Part shown: piece after piece, positions 52,410-63,683 of the stretch
How the letters are laid out: each line of letters starts with the position of its first letter
How positions within the stretch are numbered: position 1 is the first letter of the stretch
NCBI GenBank assembly: GCA_910589415.1
Contig: OU342638.1
Span: forward strand, 8,038,014 to 8,102,013
Direction of reading: 5' to 3'
Length of the DNA stretch: 64,000 nt
From: Malachius bipustulatus
Lineage: Eukaryota > Arthropoda > Insecta > Coleoptera > Melyridae
Notes under the pieces: model-generated
Seen by the model: only the letters and a program-made list of their open reading frames with translations
Databases searched by the model: none
What the model was told of the DNA's origin: nothing
Translations under genes and position numbers: made by a program

Positions 52410-55130
52410 TTGGATAACTGTAGAAAATCACATGGAATGGTTTTTTTTTTTTTTCAGATAAACGACATGGCTGATTCAAACGCTTTCCTGATAACACATC
52501 AGAATTATGCTAAAGCAGATCAGTCTAATGATTCTTCTGTTCCATTTGATGACATGAGCGATAACGATTTTAATTTTGATAGCGATTTTCTACCCTCAAG
52601 TGAGACTAATGAGAGCGATGATCAGGAGATCCATGTCGCAAACGAAATAAATAGTAACGCTGTCGATCTAGTAAAATCTGGAGGAGAAAAGAGTCCGAAC
52701 ATAATTATTATAATTTTTCAAAATATTCAACTGAAAGAACCAGAAGTAAATATGCCACAAACTACAAAGTGTTTATCGAGCGATATCAAGAATGCAGAGG
52801 TTTTAAAAACTCGTCTGGTTAGTGGTACTTTTTGTGCAGAGGATAGGATTTCTAAGAATTTTATGCGCCATTTGAAAAGACGACATTCTAGAGAGAAAGA
52901 AGTGAAGGAAATATTTAAAAAACAATTGAATAGCAGGGACAGGAAAAGAGCAATAGAAGCATTAAGAAAAGATACTCACTTTGAGCGATATCTTGATGGT
53001 GATACTATGCCAGCACGCAGAAATTTTGATGCGAAAGAAAACCAGGACCAGAACTTTTGTATTATCCATGCACGAATTTCAAGGGTTTATGCGTGCACAA
53101 ATTGCAAGGGTTTGTATAGAAAATCTTAACTCAGAAGACATGTGAAAATTTGCACTATGAAAATAAATATTAAGAAGGTTCATAATGATTTTTCGGAATC
53201 ACAAACATTTACCGCTTGCAATCTGGATCAAACAAAAACAATAGATCGATTGGAAGTGAAGGAAAAGGTTTTTGATATGAGTGGAGATGATATTGCATTT
53301 GTCGCAAAAAAGGATTTGTTGATTACGTATTTTGGAAATTCATATATGAAAAAGCATAAGAAAGAAAAAGTGTATAATACCTGTAGCAACAAAATGAGGG
53401 AGTTTGGAAGGTTACTAATACAATGTCGCAAGGAGGTGAACAATCAAAAAATTGAAATGCAAGATTTACTTCACCCTTGTTATTTTGACACAATTCAACT
53501 GCAGTTAGAAATCTAGCTGGTTATGATTGTATCAAGAAATGCTTTGTGTTACCTATCTTGGCTATGCATTTTATTAGAGGCAATCTGAAACTGCTTTGTG
53601 ATGAGCTGTATTATTTAGTTCTTAAAGATACAAAAGGATTTAGATCGAGTACGCATAGTGATAAATTATTTGTCCTTAAAGATATAAAAAATATGTAGCA
53701 GCTCATAGTCGGATAGAACGTTGAAATGGCTTCTTTGGCAAATAAAGATCTTCAAGGAAAGAATTGGAACAAGCCACTATTGATTCCATTAGTATCGGAT
53801 ATTAAGCTTTTCAGAGAGAAAGCATACGAAATCGCTAAAAAAAGTGTTGAAACTTTCAAAGACAATATAGATACAGAAAAAGACTACAAAACTCTTGTGC
53901 AATGTGCATGTCTTATCACTACTCATAATTTTTAATAGAAGAAGAATTGGGGATGTACAGTTATATGAAAATATCAGACAATAAAAATGATCAAAAGAGT
54001 AATTTCAAAGATTTTCAAGATGCCCTATCTGCAACTGAAAAAGTTTTAGCAACGAGTTACAGGAGAGTGCTGGATAATGGTAAAGGATCTCGAGCTGTGG
54101 TAGTCCTAATACCTGAAGACATCGATGCTTTCATAGAAGTGTTTTTGTAACATAGATCCAAGTATTTATGCAATGATAACGACTACCTGTTCTCGATGCC
54201 TGGAGACAAGGTGCAGTGGGGAAGAGGGGACTTAGCCATTCGAAATTTCTCTAAACAGATGCCTTTAGAAAATCCAGCTGCCATGACCAGTAATATGCCC
54301 GTATTCACAAACGATAATTACCAAATAATTACGTAATCAGTTATCTCCATCTCATTCTATTGCCAAAAAACTGCATCTCTCCATCTCACTCATTTAATTA
54401 ATTACGTAATTATTTCGGAAATTATCGTTTGTAAATACGGACAATAGTCTAAGAAAGCAAATTGCAACAGTCATGCAAATCTTGAGTCTATCTAAAAGCG
54501 ATATCAAACAGTTTTCCAATTTTATAGGTCACACGGTTAAGACTTATGAAGAGTTTTATGAGTAAGGTTCTTGAAACTCCTGAACTAATTTCGTTTTGAT
54601 ATGTGAATTTTTAGACTTCCTGTATATGTACAGCCAAGGTGTCCAAATTACTGCTAATGATTGAAAATGGTGTAGGTACCCAGAGAACATAAAGAAAAAT
54701 CTTTTTCAGAGATTGATATTGATTTTAAATATGCCGAGGAAAATGATATGAAGACGTTAAACAGTGATTATGACAATAGAGTAAAAATAAAGATGATTGA
54801 TGGAGATTTAGAAAACAGGAAAAGCTGTGAGGAGTTGAACAGAGAAGAGTCCAGTTGCTCAGAAAAGAAAGAAGCAGTTTGTGGGAAAACACAGAAGAGA
54901 ATGAGACATTGTAGTGGTGAGAATATAACATATTGAAAAGTTTGATAAAAAAATGCAATTCTATATTTGCAGCTGATGTTGAGGACGCTGATTTAAAAAA
55001 AAAACTGAAGAATTCAATACCGCAATTGACGAACAAGCCAAAAAAACTAAAGAAGACCAAGAAGAAGATAAATAAAATCCCACCAATAGCATACAAAAAA
55101 AGTGTAGAAAATAGCAGTTCATAGAGCGAA
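52410..55130 (+). pseudogene. Zinc-finger/tyrosine-recombinase-like family, copy 2
   Basis: The acidic N-terminus (from 52410, inner ATG at 52467) is followed by a degraded finger (RISKNFMRHLKRRHS), a second finger YACTNCKGLYRKS plus RRHVKIC, then AKKDLLITYFGNSYMKKH, NKMREFGRLL, DLLHPCYFDTIQ, FQDALSATEKVLATSYRRV and GSRAVVVLIPEDI. The C-terminal core is SNSLRKQIATVMQ (split by a MITE), FIGHTVKTYEEFYE and AKVSKLLLMIENG. It ends in a long acidic/Lys-rich tail to about 55124. Several stops and frameshifts. Confidence 0.72.
54296..54443. mobile_element. 148-bp MITE inside copy 2 coding sequence
   Basis: Inverted termini of 27 bp (54296-54322 tgcccgtattcacaaacg..., 54417-54443) are flanked by ata on both sides (54293-54295, 54444-54446). 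The recombinase-like frame (TSN | SLRKQ) joins when the element and one ata are removed. Confidence 0.88.
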
Positions 55131-56620
55131 GAGGAACATAAAACAAGAAGCAAATTGAAGAAGAGTGCTGCAAGGAGAGATGTGGTTGAAGCATCGGGTG
55201 GAGGTGGAAAAAAGGAAGGGTAAGAATAGGAATATTTATTTTGCAGAAATTCGTTCATTTCGTATGATTTCAATATTTTAAGAATCATACAAAAAAATAA
55301 TTCTAGGTAGTGTAACGCTAGGACCCTGGGCCTGTTGCTCTGTTACTAAAAGCAACTGTGATCGTCTTTTCCCTGAGTTCCCCTAATAGGACCGCTGTGG
55401 TTTCATCGTTGTGTTTTACCGTTGTGTTTCCCGTAGTCACTCCTGCTATTTGATTGAGGTATGCCAGGATTAGGATGGCCGAAACAGATGGCGCAAAAGA
55501 ACCTACGGTGACTCATTGTAACTTAGATTTTCTTCTATCTCGGTTGATTTGGATTTCTTATAGAAAAGCGGGGAAATTAACTGACACTTGTACAACGTTT
55601 GTTTCCTTTCAGAGAGTATAGAAGCGAATGAAGAGCGAGAGAGGATACGTTTAAAAGGGTGAAAAGCGAGAGGGGCTGTGATTTTGCATAGTGAGCATAA
55701 AAAAGTGAAGAGCGAGAGAGGATAACTTTCATACATTTTTCAAACTCCTATGCATTTAGGAAACCACTCTTTTACACCCCTGTGCTTTCTTAGCATATCA
55801 TTCCTTTTATTTTCAAAAGGAAGTGTGCTTACATCACCTTGATTACAAATTACTCGGATTATTGCGGGAGTATTTGTCTTGTTCTATAGTAGCGTGTGTG
55901 AGTCGGAAAAAAACCCGAAAATTGTAAATATTTTGAGCCGGAACAAGATTACTTCCTCCCCCCCCTCCCCGTTTTCGAGGATGCTGAACACGATGCCGTT
56001 GTCAGAATTTCTCTTTGGGGTTGCGCAACCCCTCAAAACGGTCAAAAAACACCCCCTAGAGAGATAAACCGCGCTTCAATCCATTTCCCTGCAAAAAAAC
56101 CTTCTTCCCGTTTTCGAGGATGCTGAGCACAATGGAGGTGCTGGACATCGCGTGCGACCCCGACCAACCCCTCCACCGGCCAATACTCACCCGAATGGGT
56201 GTTTTTCTTTTTCATATCAGCTCAGAAACACTTCGCATTCACGTCTCAAGTTACATATTAATTACATATTGGGTGCATATTAATGTATATGAATGTAGTA
56301 AACATATAGTAATATAGTAAAATATATAAATTATTTCAAATAATTTTCAAATAATTAATGTATATGTATATGAATCTATGTACATTTGATTATTTTTATT
56401 GAACCTTGCTTCTTATTAGTTGTTAAATGTTCTTCTTTGTTTTGGGTTTTAGGTTCGATATTAAAATATTATTTTTCAAAAACATTTTTATAAAAATTTG
56501 GTCTCGAAAAGTTTCATTTTTATAAAAATATTTTTGAAAAATAATATTTTATCGATATTTTATATAGAATCACAATTAATTATTTCTTAGAGGCATTTAT
56601 TTTTAATTGATACAGTTTTT
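55131..56620. other. No gene; direct and inverted repeats
   Basis: agagcgagagaggata occurs at 55640 and 55710. cccgttttcgaggatgctga occurs at 55967 and 56107. 56462-56551 is an AT-rich inverted repeat (aatattatttttcaaaaac ... tttttgaaaaataatattt). No coding sequence supported. Confidence 0.5.
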
Positions 56621-56639
56621 GCGACGGCGATAAAAATTG

Positions 56640-56960
56640 TATCTGAATCGAAACCGGCTATATAAAGAACGCCAGCCGGAGGACCGAGCAGAGTGTGCTG
56701 GGAGTTGACCAGTAAGTATCTCTCTCTCTAGGTGCGCTGAGCCTGGAGATCAGTTGGAGCACGTAGTGAGTGCTCCAGGACAAGCAACGGTTGACGAATT
56801 CAGTTAGCCACACTATAACCCAGCATCGACAATCGTGGCCAGGGCGCATTGAGCTCTAGCCGACGATCAGTTTCTAAACACAGCAAGCCGGCGCTACATT
56901 GAGGTGCCGATAACCCCCTTTTCCCTCCCTGGTCCGTAGCGAGGACCGGATAATCCCTGG
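56640..56960 (+). promoter_or_regulatory. Promoter/leader-like region
   Basis: A TATA-like ctatataaag at 56659, G+C-richer sequence after it and a donor-like ccag|taagta or cagtaagtatc at 56709. No ORF follows. This may be the 5' end of an LTR or gene whose body has been replaced. Confidence 0.35.
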
Positions 56961-56964
56961 AGCC

Positions 56965-57470
56965 GTAATAATAATATCTTTATTTTCTTTCTGACAAACA
57001 ATGTTTATATAGAATTGGTCAAGTAGGTATAAGCGTTCTTAAAGCTAACAAACAAACAAATAGCTAACAAAAAATTACAATGTTAGAATATGAATAAAAC
57101 AAATTAAGCAAATACAGAAACTGACAATCACAACCTTAAAATACCACACCTAAGTCACAGTTAAACTAAATTAAGATGTCAAGAATTCATCCACACAATA
57201 AAAACAGCCTTTCAATAAATAAGTCGTAAGTAGTGATTTAAAAAACTTTAGCGATTTAGACATTTTGATGTCTAAAGGCAACTTATTAAAAAGCCTCTGC
57301 CCCATTACAGCTGGTGAATTATATAGGGTATTATGTTTTGAAAACGGGACATAACACGTTGATTCCGTGAACTTGACCACTTGTAGTGAAAGAGTTCAAA
57401 TTATTATATATAAAGACACAAGTTTCAAAAATATACAAACTAGGAATGTCAACAGTTTGTAACGGTCCTT
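56965..57470 (-). pseudogene. LINE ORF2 C-terminus and 3' end, minus strand
   Basis: The minus strand from 57470 reads TVDIPSLYIFETCVFIYNN, then LYNSPAVMGQRLFNKLPLDI and KFFKSLLTTYLLKGCFYCVDEF followed by a stop at 57171, a 3' UTR and an ataatatt-type tail at 56965-56975. These are the last ~100 residues of a Jockey/CR1-like ORF2. The element is 5'-truncated at about 57470. Confidence 0.8.
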
Positions 57471-57472
57471 TT

Positions 57473-58042
57473 GAGGACATCCTATTCGCCCGAGATATCT
57501 GCCTTAACATAGGTATCCTATCGGAACACCTCAACAGGTGGACCTCAGCCCTCCAAAGAAAATACACCTCCAGAAAAACCAGAACCGGAGACCCTGGGAA
57601 CCCTCCTGCACCGCCTCGAGTTAATGACATGCCGAGAAAGCACAGGAGGACATACGAATACAAGAAAATGCAGAGCCGATTCACCAATGATAAAAAAGGC
57701 CTTGCAAAGGAAATAATTGATGGGGAGCCAGCACCGGGCAACGCGAAGTCGCCGAAGAGCGAGGATATCCTAAGTGACTACAGAGCCATATTTGGTACTG
57801 AGGGTCAAGATGATGACGCCGGTATCGACGACCGTGCCGATCATACCACCAACTTATACGAACCCATGAACGCGGAGATAATATTGAGCGCAATGAAGGC
57901 ACTTAATTCCAACGCACCTGGTCCGGATGGGATTACCCTCCAAGACGTTAGGAAAATACCACTAATTAAGCTAGAACTTCTCTTTAACAGCATGATATAC
58001 ATCCAACGTGTCCCTGAACAAACCCCTTTTATTAGTAAATAA
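57473..58042 (+). pseudogene. R2-like LINE fragment
   Basis: The plus frame has RRTYEYKKMQSRFTNDKKGL then AKEIIDG, SEDILSDYRAIFG and the start of RT, ILSAMKALNSNAPGPDGI. The block before RT (Arg-rich helix, 'LA..I.DG', 'Y..IFG') is typical of R2/NeSL-type LINEs with a restriction-like endonuclease, not of APE-type LINEs. It is truncated at both ends. No 28S rDNA sequence is seen beside it. Confidence 0.65.
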
Positions 58043-58089
58043 TAAACATTTCTAGAACGAAATGCATTCATGAACGCTTGGTGTAGATG

Positions 58090-58625
58090 AGTAGGTTGCG
58101 TTTAACACCGATCGATGGCGACACTGCCATTCGGACTTCCCGAGTCGCTTCGTCTCGACTCGTAGTACCTATGCAGAGGGGACACTTGTTATAAAGGGTG
58201 GAGCACATCAGTGGTGATTGGATTCCTGTTAAAATTTAAGAACAGACCACCTGTTTTAATTTAATTTAAATAGTTAAATTATTCACCATGTCTCACAGCT
58301 AGAAAGCAATCCCTCGCCCGCTCAGTAGAGGTAAGTGATCATTCGCTATAATGGTACTAGTTATTTTGCAACACCGGTGAAGGTTGAGAGTGCAAGATGG
58401 CTGATTTAATTTAATTTTTAAATTTCATTAATTTATTACTGTTTAAACTATTATTATTATTATTGCTTTTGCTTTATAAGCATTGCATTATTGACGGTGA
58501 GTTCTCGAAAGTATTGGAGGTTCCTTTTTATAATAACCTCATTTTGTTATCATGTGAGGTGGTTGCGTTATTTAATTCAACACGAAGCACTCTCGAGGAC
58601 TCGCGCCGATTATACTTATATGTTT
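58090..58625 (+). repeat. Dispersed repeat family, copy B (uninterrupted)
   Basis: Same order of blocks as 25718-26085 plus 28357-28530: gttgcgtttaacacc, gcgacactgcca, ttataaaggg, ccctcgcccgctcagta, gag|gtaagtg, gcttttgctttat, ttattgacggtgag, ggaggttcc, actctcgagg. TATA-like box and donor-like site are kept in both copies. No ORF. Confidence 0.88.
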
Positions 58626-59109
58626 TGCTAAGTGCAATTTTCTCGAAATAACGAGTTCAGAACCACCAAATTTTGTAATCTTCACATCGTTCAAATGTTG
58701 TTGGACCGCGAAAAAACAAATGCGCATGTTTTCAAATTTTATGATTTTCAAGTTCATGATTTTGTATCAAATTGCAACAAACCCGGCAACTATTAATGGT
58801 CAAAGTATAGGAGATTCAATATGTCAGTTTGCGTTCACCCAGAGATGTTTATAACACTTCTACGATTATCAATTTCCTTTTTTTTTTTTTGGTTCGGTTT
58901 TGGTTTGCAATTTTTATATTGTCATCAGAATGGCCATTTGATTTTATAATCATTTCAGACGTTTAATACTAGTGGTTTATTCTATTATAATCTAATATTG
59001 TCGGCTTCGGTTCCTTATTATTGGTTATGTATTGTGTATTGTTGTAATACCTACGAAATGAATAAATAATTTTTTATTTCTGGTATAATACATAATATTA
59101 TGTCAACAA
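58626..59109. other. No gene recognised
   Basis: AT-rich spacer between the repeat and the next pseudogene. Confidence 0.4.
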
Positions 59110-60860
59110 CTCTGGAATCAACTGAAATTCAGACAGATACCACTTACACAAATCAACAGCTTCACAGTAGGCACAGAAGGCTCAAGTAGTAAGACTCCGC
59201 ATATTCGAAAACCAGACTACTGCTACTTCTGCGAAACAGAAGTCTTAAACTTTACCCGTCACATAAACAGAAATTATTTTACGGAAGCCGCAGTTGCAAA
59301 TTTTTTTTCAAAACCCGCTAAAAGTAAAGAAAGAAGACTTTAAGAAAGAAGATTGTCTAACTTGCGCAGAAACGGAAATTTTTTAGCAAGTGGGAAAGAG
59401 TGTTTCAAGGCAGTACGGAAAACCTATGTTTTTTGTTGTTGGTAGATCCGTTTTGCCATGTGATAATTGTATTGTGTTTTTCTCGTTCAAACTTTTATAT
59501 AGCCATCGAAAAAATGTCTGGGTGGTAATGTCACGAGCAGCGCTCAGGCAGCAGGTCAGTCAGCACTCAGCACTGGTCTTAAATAAATTAAAAGTAGATC
59601 GACGTTTGAAAGAGGAAGTTTTTCCTCATATAAGTTCAGATAAGGTATCTCTAGAAGATAAAAATGACACTTTAATCTGCGAATTTGGATCGAGATACTT
59701 AAATACTCATAGGGAAAAGCATTTCGTCTACGTTACTTCGCGTAAAAGGAGAGAGCTTGCCAAAATACCCCTAGAACTAAGAAACATCGAACCTAAAATT
59801 TATGTTAATTTAAATTTAAATTTTTTTTTTAAATTTAACCATCCATCAATATACAGTAGAATTTTATAAAAACATTAGTGTTTTATTCGTAATCAATAAA
59901 CATCGAACCATCAATAACAAATATGTTTTCAGCTCTACAACCAAAATACTTTGATCTTTAGTAGAAATGACAAAGCGAATAGCAAAATATGATGCCGAAA
60001 AAAACATTTATTGATCACCTACATTTGCAATGAATATTGCCACATCAATAAAGCACTGTTGTGATATAGCTATAACGTACGTTCACAAAAGACATGAATC
60101 ATATCTGTCAGTTTCTTCTGCTGCAGCCGTAGCAGACATTAAGACAAGCTTCACAAGCTGGTAATAATTTGGGGCTCAATAAGTGCAATAAAGCCACAGT
60201 AATTCCTCTAGCAAGCGACTTGAAACTTTTAAGAGAGTACCTGATATGGGTGGCAGAAGAAGCTTAAAAAATATTTAAAAAAACAAAAACATCAAGTCCT
60301 TCAATACTTTGATGGAGTCTGTGTACTGTACAGTAATTTTATTAAATCGAAAACGTTCTGGAGAACTTCAGAGAATGTTTTTGCATACATATGTCAATTA
60401 TTCTTTTGAAGAGCAACACTATGAAGAGTTTCATAAGGCTTTATCTTCTGCTGAAAAAATTCTTTTAAAAACACTGAAGAGAGTAGTAGTCATCAGAGGA
60501 AAACGAGGAAGTGGAGTTCCAGTTTTATTCAGCACCGATGTACAAAATCATTTGAAAATTTTACTATAAGTCAGGCATTACTATATGTGCCGAAAAAAAT
60601 GTATATCTGTTTGCAAAGGCAAATTCGTTATCTCATATAACAGGATATAAAATTTTAGGCAAATATGCTCAATTGTATAGAGCTAAAAACCCATTATTCA
60701 TAACCTCTACTCGCTTCAGGAAACATCTAGCTACTCTTTCACAACTTTCCAACCTGTCTGAAAACAAATTCCAGACTTATTACAAAATAAGGACTGGCTC
60801 AAAATTAAAGTGTTCGTGCAAAACGAATATTCTAAGAAGAATAAAAAAAAAGGATGACTA
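59110..60860 (+). pseudogene. Zinc-finger/tyrosine-recombinase-like family, copy 3
   Basis: Finger 1 KPDYCYFCETEVLNFTRHI, a linker, finger 2 LPCDNCIVFFSFKLLYSHRK, then VSLEDKNDTLICEFGSRYLN, SRKRRELAKIPLELR, LSSAEKILLKTLKRVVVIRG, VPVLFSTDVQNHL, and AKNPLFITSTRFRKHLATLS. The later GH ... Y block is absent. Blocks lie in different frames with stops, so it is inactive. The two-finger N-terminus is best preserved here. Confidence 0.72.
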
Positions 60861-60988
60861 GGATAGAGATGATGGCTCTGAAGACTTGAATTATCTTTTA
60901 TACTTTTCAATTATGATTGGTGTCCTAGTATATGTATATAAACAAATGAATTATTTTTTGTTTACATAAGAAGTCAGGAGCCCTTTGA

Positions 60989-61432
60989 CATTAAGAAAAA
61001 TTCAAAGCCAACTAAATCGTAGGTTTTCATAGTCAGCTTTTGTTTTTCTTAAGGACGCCATATTGTTTTTTTTATGTTAAGCGGTATCAAATAAATCTAG
61101 GAAACCAAAAATGTATTTTACTGAATTTTTTTTTATTCTTCTTTTTTCGCAATATAATGAATGGTTATTTTATTCCCTGAATATCATAAAAACCACCACG
61201 CAGGTAATAATATGATGTTGTAAGATAACCATTCTTCTTTTTAATTCTTATTTTTTTTTAAACAAGCAGATAATATATTTCTTGTTTTTTTTATTTTTTT
61301 TTTAGACAAATTTTTGGTTTCCTTGATTTATTTGATACCGCTTGACATGAAAAAACAATATGGCGTCCTTAAGAAAAACAAAAGCCGACTATGAAAACCT
61401 ACGATTTAGTTGGCTTTGAATTTTTCTTAATG
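60989..61432. mobile_element. 444-bp foldback MITE
   Basis: The arms of about 125 bp (60989-61113, 61308-61432) start acattaagaaaaattcaaag and are almost exact complements. The spacer is AT-rich. No coding sequence; the family differs from the acagggtg foldbacks. Confidence 0.88.
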
Positions 61433-61984
61433 TTCTCCACGACTCTCTCAACTGTCGTCGTGGAGCGCGGACGTGTTTTCGTGCGCTCCTCGAAGTAAGG
61501 TTAGATTTTAGTGTGTTTCGGTGATCGTATGTGTTTGTGAATTTTTAACTAAGGTGTCAGTTCCAGGGCTCCGCTGTTTTATTTTTAAATTTATGTGTGC
61601 GCGGATACGGGGGCCCAAGATCTGTCATATTGAAGCCAAGGTTCTATCTCTATTGGATTCAAAATGACGACATGCCCAAGACTTTAAATTTTAAGTCTTT
61701 GAATCAATTCAAATTGAATTGAATTGAAAAATTAAGATTTTGAATCCAACAGAGATCGAACCTTGACAAGTTGTAACTGAAGCTAAGGAGTTTCTAAAAC
61801 TAGTTTCAATTTGGGCGAGAACCTAAAAATGCCGAAACTGGAGCCAAAAAACTAAAAACCGGAAGTCGGCCATATTTCCGCAACGAAAGTCCAAATCCAA
61901 AAACTTCAAATAAAAAAACGTTTCGTCTTGACGAGACCTACACGGTCCTTACCGTTGTTTAGATCGAGCTGGTACACCCTGTAT
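61433..61984. other. No gene; inverted repeat and an acagggtg-type end
   Basis: Arms near 61640-61670 (aaggttctatctctattgga) and 61738-61770 (tccaacagagatcgaacctt) form an imperfect palindrome. tacaccctgtata at 61973-61985 looks like one terminus of an acagggtg family element, with the LINE directly beyond it. Confidence 0.5.
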
Positions 61985-63545
61985 ATAAGAACAGAAACAC
62001 TGAACAGGGTGCCTCTACACCCAAGTCAGCACGCGTACAGAGCGGGCAGGTTGGCAGAGACCGCGCTGTCCGAGCTGACTGAAAAGATTCAGGACACTCT
62101 GGGGTACAAAGAAATCGCCATCTGCGCCTTCCTTGATATAGAAGGAGCATTCGAGAATACAAATCACGATGCTGTCAAGAAAACCTTGGCAAAAAGAGGA
62201 GTAGGCAACACAACATCCAAATGGATTCAGAACATGTTGTCTACAAGAATAGTTGAAACCAATGTGGGCAAGAACACCATCCAGATAAACACAACTAAAG
62301 GATGCCCACAAGGAGGAGTGCTATCCCCCCCTTCTGTGGAGTCTGGTCGTTGACAAACTCCTCGGGCTACTCACCGAGAACGGCATTACCTGCATTGGGT
62401 ATGCCGATGACATCGTCATAATAGCCAGAGGTAAATTTGAAAGTACTCTCTGCGACATTATACAGAGAGGGTTAAGTTTAACCCTGAAATGGTGCCAGGA
62501 AGTAGGACTAAACATCAACCCTACAAAAACAACACTTGTACCATTCACAAGAAGACTGAAGCTTCCAAAACTCAAAGTCATACGCTTGAGCAAAGTGGAT
62601 TTAGAATGGAAGGAAGAAGTTAAATTTCTAGGAGTAACACTAGACAAAAAGCTACTGTGGAACCAGCACCTGGACAAAACAGTAAGTAAGGCCACTACCG
62701 TTCTCATGGTGCCTTATCATCACATACGGAGCGGTTGCTTGGTACAAAAGAACTAAGCTAGTAACAGCAAAGAAAAGGCTTGAGAAGATCCAGAGACTTG
62801 CGTGTCTCTGCATCACAGGAGCAATGAGAACCTGCCCAACCGCTGCGTTGGAAGTAATCCTGGATCTGACACCGCTATATTTGGTGATAGAAAGAAGAGC
62901 TGGAGAAGCTCTACTTAGGATGTCAAGAGTAGGAATCAGGAGTGTACGGCGAGCCACTGAGGATCGATCCTTGGGTGGTTGTGAGGGGCTCCTGACACTA
63001 CCAAAAGAAAGAACTGTTGAGAAATTCAGTTCCGAGACAAACTTCATCACGAAATTGTCTACGAAAGAGGAATGGAACAACACCTCCAACTGCACTCTCA
63101 AAGAAGGTACGATCAAATGGTAAGACGGCTCTAAAACCGTCGAGGGAACCGGGGCAGGAATCTATGGGCCACGCACCATATACTCCAAACCAATGGGAAA
63201 ATCCCCAACCATACTTCAAGCGGAATTACACGCAATAGAAGTATGTACCCAAATAAACCTCGACAGAAACTACAAAAACAAAGAAATGGAAATATTGACT
63301 AATAGTCAAGCAGCCATAAAAACGCTGAGCTCTCCGATCATCAGCTCCAATATGGCTTGGGAATGCCTAGGAAAACTTAACTAATTAGACAAGAAAAATA
63401 AAATTCACCTCAAGTGGATACCGGGCCATTCCGGAATCGAGGGAAACGAACGTGCTCACTCATTGGCAAGAAAAAGAGCATCGACACCCTTCATAGGACA
63501 AGAACCATTCTGTGGCTTCGAAGATACTTTCTTCAAGGCAGAACT
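61985..63545 (+). pseudogene. LOA/I-like LINE: RT and RNase H, decayed
   Basis: RT blocks: VPLHPSQHAYRAGRLAETAL, AICAFLDIEGAFENTNHDAV, TKGCPQGGVLSP, CIGYADDIVIIA (catalytic Asp pair intact) and VKFLGVTLDKKLLWNQHLD. After a deletion near 62712 come ITYGAVAWYKRTKLV and a C-terminal region, then an RNase H domain (IKW-stop-DGSKT, LQAELHAIEVC, ILTNSQAAIKTL, LKWIPGHSGIEGNERA). RT plus RNase H fits the I/LOA group. Lesions include a frameshift at 62333, a stop at 63121 and the deletion. Confidence 0.85.
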
Positions 63546-63546
63546 C

Positions 63547-63575
63547 CAAAATATAACCCCTGGGGTTATATTTTG
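63547..63575. repeat. Perfect 29-bp palindrome
   Basis: caaaatataacccc, a single t, then ggggttatattttg. A close variant lies 102 bp downstream. Confidence 0.95.
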
Positions 63576-63648
63576 CAACATGCCATTGGTTTAAAATTTG
63601 TAGCGTTCGTAGGCTTTGAACATTAGACCAATCAGCTGTCAGAAAATT

Positions 63649-63676
63649 CAAAATATAACCCCAGAGTTATATTTTG
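63649..63676. repeat. Second, imperfect copy of the palindrome
   Basis: caaaatataac, cccaga, gttatattttg. It ends seven bases before the ATG of the Penelope-like ORF. Confidence 0.9.
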
Positions 63677-63683
63677 AAGTTTG

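Noticed and set aside
54725..55288. 187-codon minus-strand ORF rich in Phe/Ser/Leu
   Set aside because: It is the antisense of the acidic/Lys-rich tail of the recombinase-like copy 2.
57331..57741. 136-codon minus-strand ORF
   Set aside because: It crosses the junction between the LINE 3' fragment and the R2-like fragment; only its last third (57470-57331) is genuine coding sequence.
57473..58042. Possible rDNA at the R2-like fragment
   Set aside because: I see no conserved 28S blocks on either side, and no rRNA or tRNA gene elsewhere in the window.
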